Shown here piece after piece: positions 1-11,781 of a stretch of DNA of 64,000 nucleotides. Numbering within the stretch: position 1 is the stretch's first letter; the number at the start of each line of letters is the position of its first letter. The position numbers and the translations under genes were made by a program. The stretch covers positions 434,001 to 498,000 of the forward strand of contig OZ237735.1 in the NCBI GenBank assembly GCA_965178125.1. Direction: 5' to 3'. A model generated the notes under the pieces. That model was not told the DNA's origin, did no database searches, and saw nothing but the letters and a program-made list of their open reading frames with translations. Source of the DNA: Bilabrum cf. latius. Its lineage: Eukaryota > Bigyra: Bicosoecida > Bigyra > Bicosoecida.

Positions 1-1560
1 TGGAGCAGCAAGCTGAGGCGTACTGATTGATTTATTCATGCGCTCTCCCGATGCTGCATCTGTGCCGTGACCCGCCCCCGCCTTGGTCTCAGCAATCGGT
101 CTGCCACGGCTGTCCTTATTCGCAGTGGCATCCTTGCCATGGCTGCCTGTTGCAGATAATGCAATAGCTTGGCCTGTAGTATTTGTACCGCTTGCATTGC
201 TTACGCCGGGGTTTGCATCACGCCCCGGCGGGGTGGTGGGTGGCCCGCTCGATGCAATGCTAGACCGCTGACTCTGGATTTGCACCCGACTTGGGCCCTG
301 GGTCAAAGATTCACCCGAAGCAGAGCATGACTGAGCCATAGCATGGCGCGCTTGGCTCGGTTTACCAGGCTGCGTGCTCTCAATCCTGGCCTGCTCCAGC
401 TGCTGCAGCATGCCTTGGCTCAGCATCGCGTGCCCAGGCAGGGCGGCCTGCTCGGAGGACAAGGCACCGGCTCCACTCCACCAGTCTGCATCGTCTTCTT
501 CTGCCAGTTTTTTATGCTGCTTAGAGCCGTGCTAGCTGAAGTCATTCCGTTGGCGGGACGAACTCGGAAACCTGGCAGTGGCAGTGGCAGTGGCAGTGGC
601 ACGGGTGCTCGTGCTGGTCCCGGCGCTCGCTGGCCCCTCACTTGCAGGAGGCTATGCTGCTTGCATTATGCTTCCATTTCCATTGGTGATGGCAGCGCGA
701 CTGTCTTGACCTCGCTTCCACAGCCAAGACTTCAGCTCTGCAGACGTGGTTGAGTCGATGCTGCCTTGCCTGCTTCTGCTTCTGTGGCTGCCTTGGGACT
801 CGAGCACCGAGTCGGAGTCCGTGTCCACGAGAGACACCACGTCGTCATCAGCACCTGCGGTGGCTGGATTGTCCCGAACACCGAGCGCAGTGCTAGCTTC
901 TACGCCCAAGGGCACTATTGTGTTGGTTTGCGGGGTGCTTTTTGACTGCTGTGCTGGTTTGTCTACGACTGTAGCGTTTCGATCCGAAGTGGGCCGCCCG
1001 GATTCGGTGAGATCGTCGGGCTTGACGGCCTCTGTCGGCTGCTCTGTCAGCATTCGATACAGCGCATCACACTGTGGCAGAGTCAGTGGCTCTGGTTCTG
1101 TTATACCTTCCCAGTCGTCTTGCTCCCCTCGAATGATTCGAGTGCTTCTGTCATGTCCCGTTCCACTCCCAACGAGCTCGAAACAGAAGCGAGCGATAGC
1201 GGCGTTATCCATTGTGCATACGTTCCACAACCCCGCAACAAACTCCAAGTAGTCAAGTTCACCGCTGCCGTCCTTATCGAAAAGGGCAAACAGGCGCTCC
1301 ACGAACCTAGTGCGCTACAGCGAGAAGTATTCTGTCGTCTCCGCAAGCGACAGGCTACCACTCCAATCAGCGTCTGCTTCCAGAAATGTGGCGAACATCT
1401 CCCAACTACGATTTTCATCCAGATTAAGTCCGTCGAGAAACTTGCGTTTTCTCGGAAATATGCGATCATGGAAGTACTCAAGTGGTGGAAGTCCCTCCTT
1501 ATATATCTTTGATATTTCGAGCGCCCTGCTGCTGTTTTGCTGCGACAATACGCAGCCCAT
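1..1560 (-). CDS. EF-hand calcium-binding protein with long low-complexity tail (3' end beyond window)
   Basis: The ATG at 1558-1560 opens a protein starting MGCVLSQQ. This fits an N-myristoylation/palmitoylation signal, so membrane anchoring is inferred. Two EF-hand loops follow: a weaker one at about residues 63-74 (DADWSGSLSLAE) and a canonical one at 95-106 (DKDGSGELDYLE). After about residue 170 the protein becomes Ser/Thr/Gly/Ala-rich with no domain I recognise. In-frame TAG codons at 1315-1317, 652-654 and 532-534 split it under the standard code. The first lies between the two EF-hands, so it must be sense. The frame has no TAA or TGA down to base 1, so the C-terminus is outside the window. 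The calcium-sensor role is inferred from the EF-hands; the specific family is unknown. An intron in the tail cannot be excluded. Confidence 0.7.
574..600. repeat. GGCAGT hexanucleotide microsatellite inside the EF-hand protein tail
   Basis: Four and a half tandem copies of GGCAGT. On the minus strand they encode alternating Ala-Thr within the low-complexity tail. Confidence 0.8.
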
Positions 1561-1880
1561 ACGGAAGTCAGTTTCAATTAAGCTATCGGATCTCCATTTG
1601 CTCCCGGGTTGATATGCGTGGGCTCGGATGAAATCTTGCGCTCAACTCCTAGTTTTGTAAGGTTGTGTTTTCGCCCCGCCGGGCCAAAATACGATTATTG
1701 TCCCAACAGCAACTACTTGAGTGCACGACCATAGTACGTCGTTCATCTACTTGCAAGCAATACTGTCTCAAGTTTATTTGTCTAATTCTTTGTAAATTTG
1801 CAAAATGGTGAGAAAAATTTGCAAGTACCGCCAAACATTGCCCCATTCCTATACCTACATGAGCAGGCGCGTGCCACGCG
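1561..1880. other. Divergent intergenic region, 320 bp
   Basis: This spacer separates the diverging EF-hand gene and SLC10-like gene and is more AT-rich than the flanking genes. I see no RNA gene or conserved coding. It probably holds both promoters. A small 5' exon of the SLC10-like gene could also lie here. Confidence 0.5.
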
Positions 1881-3188
1881 ATGTTGACTTTTCGTATCGA
1901 TGAAGTGGCATGTCCCTTTGCAACATCATTAATCCAACAGTGTCTATCCGTTAGAATTTACAAAACATATTCGCAGGACGTCCTCCAGATTCTTCTTGGG
2001 CTTATTATCGCGCTGCTGATGCTTGGGCTTGGCAGCACCACGCAGATCGAAGAGTTTAAACAGCAGGTGTACAACTGGCCAGCGCCGTTGATCGGATTCC
2101 TGTGTCAGGTAGTACTCATGCCTCTTCTCTCCTTCGCGTTTGTCGAGGCTTTCGGAATGTCGGATGCGATCTCGTTAAGTATCATTGCCATCGGTTCCAC
2201 GCCGGGCGGGTCAACTTCCAATCTCTTCACGAAGTGGTCGAAAGGTGACCTTCCGCTGTCCATTACAATGACTGTATGCAGCACAGTCCTCTCCTTTGGT
2301 ACTTTGCCCGGTCTGCTGGCCCTGTACGGGTCGCGCTACACTTCGGATGACCTACAGATTCCGTTCGGCACCGTGGCGCAGTCGCTGCTGCTGGTAGTCG
2401 TGCCGGTCTCGATCGGCATTGCCGTGCGCTACTACTCCGCCTACTGGGCCATTTGGTGCGAGAGGATCGGCACTGCCGCAGGCATCATCTTCATCGTCGC
2501 GGCGATGGTCTTCGGGTCGATCACAGAGCAGTCCATCTGGAACGCACCGGCCGGGTCGTACGTCATCGGAGTGCTGCTGCTCCTGACCGGTGCTTGCCTA
2601 GGTTATCTCCTCTCCTGGATATTCAAGTTCCCTAGGCGGCAAGCACGCACGATCGCGCTGGAAACGGGCATCCAGAATAGCGTGCTGACGATCGCGATCC
2701 TGACCCTCAGCTTCCCAGTGAAGGACGGCGCAGAAGAAGAGGCCAGCAGGGAGCTGCAGCAGGAAATCCTGCAGTTCCCACTGCTGTATTCGGTGTTCCT
2801 TATCTTCGACTCCCTGCTCCTCACCGGTATCTTCTACTTTGTGGCAGAGTGGGACCCGGAGGAGGAGAAGGCCGCAGCCAAGGCCTACGAGAAGGCGCAT
2901 CAGGAGGCCAGCGAGAGGGAGATCAACGGGGGAAAGACGAACGCGGAGATGGAGGAAGAAAAAGAGGCCAAAGAGCTAGCGGAAGGCGGTGCAGCTGGTG
3001 CGTCGGCCGACAAGGCGGACGACTTGGAGGAGGGCGGCGGAGAGAAGAAGCAGGGGCAAGCGAACGGGGGCGAGGGTGTCGGCGCTGCTTCAACCACGCC
3101 TAGCAAGAAGGACGAGGACACAGCGATCGCTAAGAGTAAGAGTGGCATCGCGCCCACCGGCTCTGACTAGGTGGTCGCTGAGGTGTGA
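1881..3188 (+). CDS. SLC10/BASS-family sodium-coupled organic anion transporter
   Basis: This is a multi-spanning membrane protein of the bile acid:sodium symporter family. Family members move bile acids or other organic anions into the cell with Na+; the substrate here is unknown. Residues 34-330 contain about nine hydrophobic segments and the family signature GSTPGGSTSNLF at about 105-116. A charged Glu/Lys/Ala-rich cytoplasmic tail of about 100 residues follows. The frame passes one TAG at 3168-3170 and stops at TGA 3186-3188, giving 435 residues. That TAG is only six codons before TGA, so this C-terminal extension is the least certain part. The first 32 residues are atypical. A plausible splice acceptor (cgcag) precedes codon 33 at 1977, so the true start may lie in an upstream exon. 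Confidence 0.8.
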
Positions 3189-3326
3189 CACAGCAAGGGC
3201 ATGAGAAAGCGAATTCCTGTGTGCGCGAAGCTCAGACAAGAGAGAGACTGCGTGTGTACATGTGCCAGACTCAAGCCGGCAAAACTTCTGCGTGATTGAC
3301 TGTTCTTCATCGATACATCCTCTGTC

Positions 3327-6300
3327 TCAAACGCGCGGGGACCTGCCTCGGCCCCCGAATCCACGGCCCCGACTGGACCCTCTTCCACGGCTGCCTCCCC
3401 CACCTCGACCACGACCTCTGCCTCCGCCCCTGAATCCGCCACGCCCGCGACCCCTGCCACCTCCACGACCCCTGCCACCTCCACGACCCATTCCCCTGCC
3501 ACCTTCGCGCCTGTCGAAGCCACTGTGCCCGCCATCTCGTGACTAGGACCTGCCAAACCCGGGCGACGGGCGACCCCGATCACCATCCCGACCGCGACCC
3601 TAGAAACGCCCTCGACCCCGCTGCGAGCCGAAACCGCCGCGGCCCGAAGCTCCCTGTCGTCCTCGTCCTTCGCCATCACCATCGCCATCGCCAGTACCGT
3701 CAGCCCGGAGCTCCGCCTCTGCCCGCCGCCGCTTCGCCTTGCGCCTGGCGACGTCGTCGAAGCGCCCTGCGTACTCCTTGGTCTCCTGCCAGCGCTCCTC
3801 CCTGCTGCCCTCCATGACCTTCTTGATCCTCCCCTCGTCTAGCATGTTCTCCCAGTCGTCCTGCTCCACGTCCCTGCCTTTCTGCTCGTCCTGCAGCCCC
3901 AAGGGATCCTCCTCCTCGTCCCGCGCAGCACGGGCCCGCTTCTACCCTATCGCGCTCGGTGTGCCGATGCCGGCAGCACCACTCCCGCTGCCACTCCCGC
4001 TCTCCTCGTCATCCATGTCCCACCCACCGGCATCGCCTGCGGCCCAGTACCCACTCATGAAGCTGGCTGTCGCCTGCTTGCCCGCCAGAGGTCCTCCGTG
4101 CAGCACACTCCTCACCCTGACTTCCTGATCGCCAGGTGCGCCACCACCGCCAGCCACAGTGTCCGCCCACCGGACCCGTTGTCCACCGTACGTCTCCACC
4201 ATCTCGCCATTGTCGCTGTCTGCGTCGCTGCCGCCATCGCCGCCAATTCCCTTGCCTCGCTTGTGAACGATCACCTCTTCTGCTCTGCCGGCCAGCGCGC
4301 GGCGCAAGGCGGATTTCGCGAGAGCTGACTTGGGCCGCTCGTCCGTCGTCTGTCTGTCTGCCATGGTGGCTCTCGCTGAGCTAGACGCCTTCAATGAGCT
4401 CTTGCCGCTTGACTTTGCCGCACTTGAGGTCACGGACGGCTACGTCAAAGCGCTCTTGGACGGGAAGTTACCCTTGTTCAGCTGCTCTCTTGCCGACGAT
4501 TTGCTGCTGCCCGAGGGCTGGCTCGGCCCAGCAGATCGCCCAAACGAAGTCCAGTCGACTGCCTCGTCTTTGCTTGACTCCGCAGCATCATCCCAAAGAG
4601 TCGAGCTTGCTTCGGTTGTGCCAGCCTCGTTCTGCTCCTCATCTGGCGCCGGGAACTCGAACTCCAGGGGCAGGTCGGCGATCTCGCGGTGCCGCCTCAG
4701 CGTCTCGGCCCGCTCTGCCTCCCGCTGCTTCATTGCTAGCTGCCGCCGAATGATGCGCAGCTCCTCAACCATGGTGGCGTACGGGCCACACCCCGTGCTT
4801 GAGTTGCTGGCAACGCTTCCCTTCGTTTGCTCTACCTCCTCATCATCGTCATCATCATCACCGCTGCTATCATCTGCCGAGTCACCATCATCCCAGAAAC
4901 CATCTGGAACGCGGTGGTCCTGCGGCAGCTCACCGACAGGCACCTCGCGACCATCGCGGAGGATCTTCAAACCTCTCTTGGACGACGACTTGCAACCAGC
5001 CTTTGCTGTCAGAAGCACGCCCGCGAACCTCAAGTGCCTGGGGAGGTGTACGACGGTCCAGCCTCGCAGGGTCTCTGGGACATCAGGCTCATCATCCTCG
5101 TCCTCCTCGCCTGTGCTTGCGGCACCCGGGACAGTCCTGACCCTGGTGCCTTGCTCGCCGCTCTCGTCCGTGATGGCCCCCGACTTGACGGCGTCCACAA
5201 ACTGCTGGAGGAAACGGTCAGAGTCGCTTCCATGCAGTTGCTCAACCGCTCGCTGGGCCCGTTCAGCCTCAGAGGGCTCTTCCTCATCGTTGTCGTCACT
5301 GTCAGACGGGTACTCGTCTGCATGGCCCGCAGCAATTTCATCGATCTCTTCGCCGTCGTCTGAATCGGAAACATCGGGATCACCCATGGCCGCATCGTAT
5401 TCGCCAGCGGCCTCCCCGTCAGCGTCACTATCAGCATCACTACCACTCCCGTCCTCTGCCATCCAGTTGAGCATTCCCATTACTTCCAAGAAGACGATTT
5501 CTTCCCTGGTGGCCCGGCGGACCCTGCTCCAGCCCCGAGGCCTCCAGGTGCGATTCGGACCGTTCGCGCCACTGCTAGGCGGAGGCCTCCACAGGGCGGC
5601 GGGTCCCGCGCCCAAGGCCTAATCCAGCCGGCAGTCTTCCTCGGCAATCTGCTTGACCCTCTCGTACAGCTCCTTGTGCGAAGCTGGCCTGCCCAATGTG
5701 TCCAGCCGGCTGCTGATCGCTGTCCACAATTCCTGAATGTACAGGTGAGCGCGGTCGCTGGCACAGGTGGAGTCGCTCAGAGCCACGGTCGGCACCACAC
5801 CTGACTTCCATGTCCAGTCAGAGACCGGCATCTGCGAGCCGGTGGCTGCTTCATCTGTTGGCGCTGCAATTCCGCTAATGGTTGGCTTGATGCGAGGCCC
5901 GGCCGTCGAGTCATTCGCATCATCGCCTTCCTGGTCCTAGAGACCTGCCCACACCTCTCCGCCGAAGCCTTGCAATTCCTCAGCTACACCGCTGTCACTG
6001 CTGGCCGATCTTGCTGCCCTCATCGGACTCGCGCCGATGCCGTCCTCCTCGCGGATGGTCGCCAGCACCGCTCGCGCGTTCATGCTGGAATCTGCCGTCA
6101 CGTTTGACCCTCCAGACGAGGCGCCGAGGGTCCCGTCATCGGACGTCCAAGACGCCGCACGAGGCCTTCTCACAGCCGCGAGCAATTCGGGATTGTCGTC
6201 GCCGGACGGACTCACCGCACCAGCCAAGGCTAGGATCCCGGGAACCTCCCCGCCGTCAGCTGCCTGAGGCGCGAGGCGCTGCTTTGCAGGTGTGGAAGCA

Positions 6301-8052
6301 GTAGGGGACGGATCCAGTCGCAGAGCTTCGCTGATGGCATCTGGGCGCGCGCTCGAGGCTGCAACTACCGCAGGCGAAACAGGCACGCCTCCTGCAGATG
6401 CGTGGACATGGACTGGTCCAGGGTACTTGACTCCCGACTTCTGCGGGATCCTGGAGTAGAAGAGCATGTAGGCCCTCTGAGACATCACTTGCTTGATATC
6501 CACGCTGGCCACGTGGGAGTCGTCGCAGAGGTACCACCCGCCCGCCGGCCCGCGCACGTAGCTGAAGTAGTGGCCCGAGTGCGCCGAGGACCCCGAGTGC
6601 ACAAGCACGCCATGCAGCAAATACCTGCTGGGCTGCCCCTCGGCGAGAGATTCCTCGCTGAGAGCAGGGCTGATGTCCAATTCCTCAGGGAAACCTATGT
6701 GGGTGCTAATCTTGCGTCCACCGCCGCCTCCGCCGAAGCCCATACCCCCAAGCATCATCTCGAGCATGCCCATGCCCATGCCCCCCATGCCTCCGCGCCT
6801 GCCCTTCTTCTTCCCCCCCCCTTGCTTCGTCATTCCGCCATGGCCTTGCCCGTACCCACCTCCCCCGAAGCGCCCCTAGCTACGCACGTGACCACCCCCA
6901 CCACCACCACCGCCGTGCCCTCCATGTCTGAACCGATGCCGGCCGCTCCCACCGCCGCCTCCACCCCCGAAACCCCTTCGTCCCTTGCCGCCGTACCCCC
7001 CGAGCAGACCACCAAAGGAGAAGCGCTTCAGCTGAATGGTAAGAACATTTGGCGGGTACCGCATCGTCAGCTGCTTGCGCGCCCTTGACTTCTTACCGCA
7101 CTTATCACACTTGTACAGGTTGTCAGCATCCAGCACCTCTGGAGTGGCAAATCTGCGAAGGGCATCGTCCACCGACCGAACGCCCTTGCTCAGCTCAACG
7201 GATAGGTCCAGGAAGGAATCGTAGGTGTTCGAATTGTACCCGCACGCTGCGCACCGGATCTGGCTGCGGAGGTACCCCCCAAACATGGCGTGCACGGGGG
7301 TGGTCTCCGCCTGCCTCTTCTTGGCAGACTCCTCCACCCCGGCCTGCCGCAGCTGGCACTTGTGGATGCCCTCCAGTAGGCACCGAAGGAACTCGTGGCT
7401 ATCCTCCTGGCGACCCAGCCTGAACTGCTTGCCAATGACCCGCAAGCGGCCAGTGATGCGGCGGGGCTCGATGGCTGACCGGCTGGCCAGCATCGTGGCA
7501 ATGGTGCGCGACAGGTGGTGCTCCAAATCCACCTGCTCGGCATCGCCCATCGCCCTCTGCAGGCAGTACTACGCCAAAAGCGGCGTGTGCGCGAGGCATT
7601 GCAGAGTGGCGTTCAGAAAACATGTGTTGCCCAGATTGATGAGGCCGGACGCAACGCGACGCGGCTCAGTCCATCGCAAGTGACCCTACACAAAATCAAA
7701 ATCCCTGAAAATCCACTTCTTCACTGGAACAATATCAAGTTGCTGCGGGAGATACAGCAAAGCGGCAGTCCTAATTATAGTAGCGAGCGAAGCAACCAGG
7801 GCGAAAGGGTGTGCACTCCTAGAACTACGACGCTGCTCACCTCGTCCTGCCTGCTACCTTTCGCACCCGCGGACTGCTTATCGCTCTGTTTCGCTGCAAC
7901 GAATCCCTAACTGCGTACTAGCGATACAGATGTTCTCAGTGGTATTCGTCAGACAGGACGATTTGCAAATGAGTAAGTTGTCCGATTTTGCCTCACGATC
8001 CCTGGTCTTCCTCTCGTCCGCCAGACGCAGCTTCCAACATCGCCAGCCGCAT
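3327..8052 (-). CDS. USP36: USP36-like ubiquitin-specific protease with RGG-rich tail
   Basis: A cysteine deubiquitinase (peptidase C19), closest to the nucleolar USP36/USP42 group. Proposed join: complement(3327..7704, 7997..8052), 1477 residues. The Cys box [18 protein letters not shown] has the catalytic Cys at about residue 47. Two CxxC pairs form the finger, the His box is [10 protein letters not shown] (His about 397), and the DDS motif supplies the acidic residue (about 414). A Gly/Met/His-rich insertion of roughly 90 residues sits inside the catalytic domain, after LKRFSF. The middle is acidic and Ser-rich. The last 90 residues are RGG repeats, typical of nucleolar RNA-binding tails. 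It ends at TGA 3327-3329. Several in-frame TAGs are crossed; one at 7569-7571 sits in the conserved PLLA-TAG-YCL stretch. Exon 1 ([10 protein letters not shown]...) rests on a phase-2 GT-AG intron at 7705-7996, longer than the others, and is less certain. Confidence 0.85.
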
Positions 8053-8331
8053 GCGCTCTTTTCGTCTTTCTTTCTTGCTTGATTTTTTCGTCTTCCCCAT
8101 TGCGCACCAGAATATTGACGCTCCTGTTTCCTGTTGCCCGCTATGCGGAACCGTTGCGCCGTCAAGCGCGGCGCCGGCGCAGGTGCAAGTGGGCGTGGCC
8201 GCCTCTCAAAACATGGCAAGCCCACCCCGTAGTCGGCGAAAGACAACGTTCTCTAGTTTATCAGTCTTTTATCGTGGTCTTAGTGAGTTGAGAAGTGGTA
8301 CATAGGCTGATAAACCAGGGCTCGCTTGCAG

Positions 8332-11300
8332 TATCTTGCGCCCCCAGCAATTGAGAGTTTGACCGTGCTCGCAGGCAGCGATGACATCGAAGCTTCGATA
8401 TCGGAGAGGGCAGAGTCAATTCTATACTTCTATCCGAGAACGTACTCCCTCGGTCGAATGATTCAGCACGTCAACCTATGCGCTGGCGTCGCAGACTTCA
8501 TGAGGTATGTCACACGTTTAGGATCTGAGACACTGGCACCACAATTGCTAAAGCAAGTGCTGTACAATTATTCTCTATATTTCATTGCTGCCGCAGCTCG
8601 TTTGACCGTCCATCGCTCCCACCACGAGTTCCAGCAACTGTCGACAAGGACGACCGAGCCACTGCGCAGACGCTGCTCCACCGTCCTACTGAGATCTCGA
8701 CGTGTTTGCACCAGCGCCGCTTTATCATGAGAGAAGTCGAGCCTAATTTGTGGATGGCATTAGTTCTTACGCACGGAGGTTCGAGATCTCGAGGCCATTC
8801 GGCCCCCTTCCCATCGGACCTTGTTAGCGAGGTCTCGCTGCAGAGCATGCTGCAGCAGTGGTGGGACGCCTTCCGGGTCATGCACGGGCCAGCTCTTTCC
8901 ATACTTAGCCGGGGTGAGTCGCAGTCGCAGGGGGAGGAGGGACCCGCCCACGCCCGCCTCGGCTCCCTGTGGAAGCGCCGCAGGAAGCTCAGGGTCAAGG
9001 CCAATCGGCACCTGCGCATGGCCCTCTCCTCCCCCGCCTTCGACATGGACGAAGACACCAGCAGCAGGGGAAGCGGTGGCAACCAGACGCTCAGCTGCAT
9101 CAGAGCCGCCCTGCAGCTGCAGTCACCCGGCAAGGGCGAGATCTCTGCCCACACCTCGCGATCGCCGTCCCCAGGGTCTCAATCGCAAGGGGACAGCCCC
9201 GCATCAGGCACTGCCACCCAGCACCGAGCGTAGCAGCACCTTGCACAGCTAGGTGCATGCCTATAGGAGCTAGATGAGGTCAGCTAGAAGGCAATGGCGG
9301 AATACAGGAGGGCCCCGCAGTGCAAGCTCAGGGTCTTGCTGCGATCCGTCCTGGACCTGGCGCTCTACCACAGCGACACTGGCAGGATCACTCCGATCAC
9401 GGCACTGGATATGCCCATTGTTGCCGATGCCACGCCGTTTTCGGCGCGTTGTGTAGATCAAATGTGTCGTGCCATCCGCAGCTGTACTGGTGCTGGAGGC
9501 ATCAATCGAATGGCTGTGTACTTTGACGGCAAGGTCGTGAGGGCACCGTCTGACTCCCCTGCTGAGACAGCCACGATCGGTCGCCTGCTGCGGTGGCATT
9601 CAGCCCAGGCTATAACCCCACTTGCTCCGCCCGAAGGCCGCTTGCCGGCATGGCTTTGCCGAACCAGGGATACCAACTAGGGCGGATCCGGGGCTGGGAC
9701 AAGTCATTTGCCCAGCGAGGGCAAGCATACGGACAAGGAACTGGATGCCGTAGCACCATGCGCGGCTCGTGTCGATGAACGAGCCAGCAGTGCGGCAGAC
9801 CTTGCCGTAGAGTCGTCATGGCGACGCATAGAGGCCCGTGGAATCCCTGTCGAGTTCTCGTATCGCGCTCTAGGAGGGGATGCTGCCGCTCTGCCTGACG
9901 ACCTGTCACCTGGCCTGCATGCCGAGCCGTCTTTCACGACGTCTTTCTTCCGATCCACGTCTCAGTACCATTTTGAGGGGCTATTCTTGTCCGATCCAGG
10001 CGTCCCTGATGCGCTTGAGGCATGGGCTCTTGCGCAGCAGTGGGGGGAACCCAGCGTGTCGCGCATGAGACCGCGGGGCGCTGCTGCCTCTCGGTCGGTA
10101 GCCAGCGAATCAGGATCTGTGCGATGGGAAAGCCACATGAGACACCGCTCTGAGGGTGCAGACTCTTCTGCCTCTGCAGGGGTGTCCAGCGGCGCGATCG
10201 TGGATGCTGTGAGGTCCTCGGTCGAGGGCAAGTCGATAGTATCGCCACGGTCGCGAACGGGTAGCACCTCAAGCACCCCGGAGATGGCGGAGCGGAAACT
10301 CTTCATCAATAGTCACAAGCCAGCTGCCGGTAGTGTTCCGCCGCTAGCGGCTGGGTTCCTTGCTTTGGGTAGGTTGCTGCGGTCGGTGCCACCCGGCTAG
10401 CGACACGCCGCGTGCAGAGCCATGTCAATCGGTGCGTGGTGCGTGTCTCACGACTGGCCTGGCATCGCATCCATGCGCGACGACCCGCAGCAACCACTTC
10501 GTGACGGCATTTCTCCGCTCTCTTCGTGGCTGGGCGAGTTGCTTGGCCACAGCCGTCAGCGAAAAGGCAACGAGCGATGGGGCCTATTCCTGCCTGCCGT
10601 GCACCTGCAGCATGCAGCTCCTATGCCTTCGTCTGACGAGGACAAAGCGACGCAAAATAAAGCGCCCTAGACTGCTGCTGAGACGGCTTTATCCGGTCTA
10701 TCTAGCTTCGCGGATCTTTGCAAGCGGTGTCGGCGGCCTTCGCATCGCCTCGGCCTCCTGCAGGCTGGCCGAATGACCCTGGCATTCGCCGTAGAGTACG
10801 AGCAAGGCGGCGTAGAGCATGCCGCTCTGGCGGTTATGCGAGCAATAGAAGCAGTTACATCAGGTGACGCATACAGGCCGTTTTCCGCCGCCTACGATGC
10901 TCTCGCGAGAGCCCAGGAGCTGGGCCGCATGTCACTGCAGCGAGACAGTGGCGTGTTGGCCAAGAGCGACGGGACTGAGCTGCGGCTGCTCGGCCTGCTC
11001 GGTGCAGGGCCGTGCCCGGCCTTGGCACAGCGAATGGCACAGCTACCGAAACCCATCGCTCGAAAAGTGACGGCCTACGACCTGGCAGTGCAAGGGCAGG
11101 CCTTCCTCTCGTGGCAGCGCTCCGATGTGCTCATGTCGCAGCTATCGCCACAGGCACTAGCTGTCCTGAACAGGTGCGTTGACACTATGCATCATGGTGC
11201 GGATATGCACAATGCTAGCTTGACGAACGCGATATGGGGGCATTATCATGAGATTGCTGCTGTGTTTGCCAGCCTAGAGGGAGTACCGCCAACGGCCGTC

Positions 11301-11711
11301 CTGGAGATGGTGGCGAATCGAAGACCATCGATGGCGAGGCAGGCGAAGTGCACGACCAACTTTGCGTCAGTGGAGACCATTGCTAACTATTCGAGCGTGC
11401 GAGAATTCAAACTGGCCCAAGCCGATGCTTCCCGCTCGGCAAGACTCACGCAAGCTGGCTCCAGAAAGCAGCTGTCTGCTCGAAGCAGCACCCGGTCAAA
11501 CTCTGGGCTCATTAGCCTGTCTTCGTCTCGCGCACCTGCGGTACACTTGACCAGTGGGGGACGGGTCGAAGCATCCCACTCGGTGCTTGCATCAGTGCAG
11601 AGCAGCACTGCTGGTGCTGTTGTCTTGCTTGAGGCCAGGCGGCGCACGGCGGAAGGTCTCGCAGGTCGTGCAGAAGCAATGTGCTAGTAGATATCGCCTG
11701 AGGAACATTGA
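8332..11711 (+). CDS. CCZ1: CCZ1-like subunit of the Mon1-Ccz1 Rab7 exchange factor
   Basis: CCZ1 pairs with MON1 to activate Rab7 on late endosomes and vacuoles. The N-terminal longin-type region contains ILYFYP, GLC-like and QRRFIMREVEPNLWMALVL segments that match the order of CCZ1 motifs (ILFYHP, VGLCEAI, RQFFNEPEENFWMVMVV). A phase-2 intron lies at 8505-8596 (gtatgt...gccgcag). After it a single frame runs to TGA 11709-11711 across many TAGs. The protein is about 1095 residues, roughly twice the usual length, expanded by Ser/Ala-rich spacers. A second structured block (9300-9540) includes a strand like the CCZ1 'LYNDQLIWS' segment. The first exon is unresolved: 8332 follows a splice acceptor (cgcttgcag), and the initiator ATG must be upstream. 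The end shows tandem TAG TAG at 11685-11690, nine codons before TGA. Confidence 0.7.
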
Positions 11712-11781
11712 AATTGTGCAGAAAAATATATATCATGTTTGTGGAGAATCAAATGTTCAAGGCAAGGCCTTTGGGAGAGGA

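Noticed and set aside
4330-5622. 430-residue plus-strand ORF opposite the USP36-like gene
   Set aside because: Ser/Pro-rich shadow of the acidic and Ser-rich minus-strand coding region; no recognisable domain.
8213-8282. ATG-initiated candidate first exon for CCZ1 with a gtgagt donor
   Set aside because: The phase does not join to the acceptor before 8332 or other nearby acceptors without a stop, so the first exon was left unresolved.
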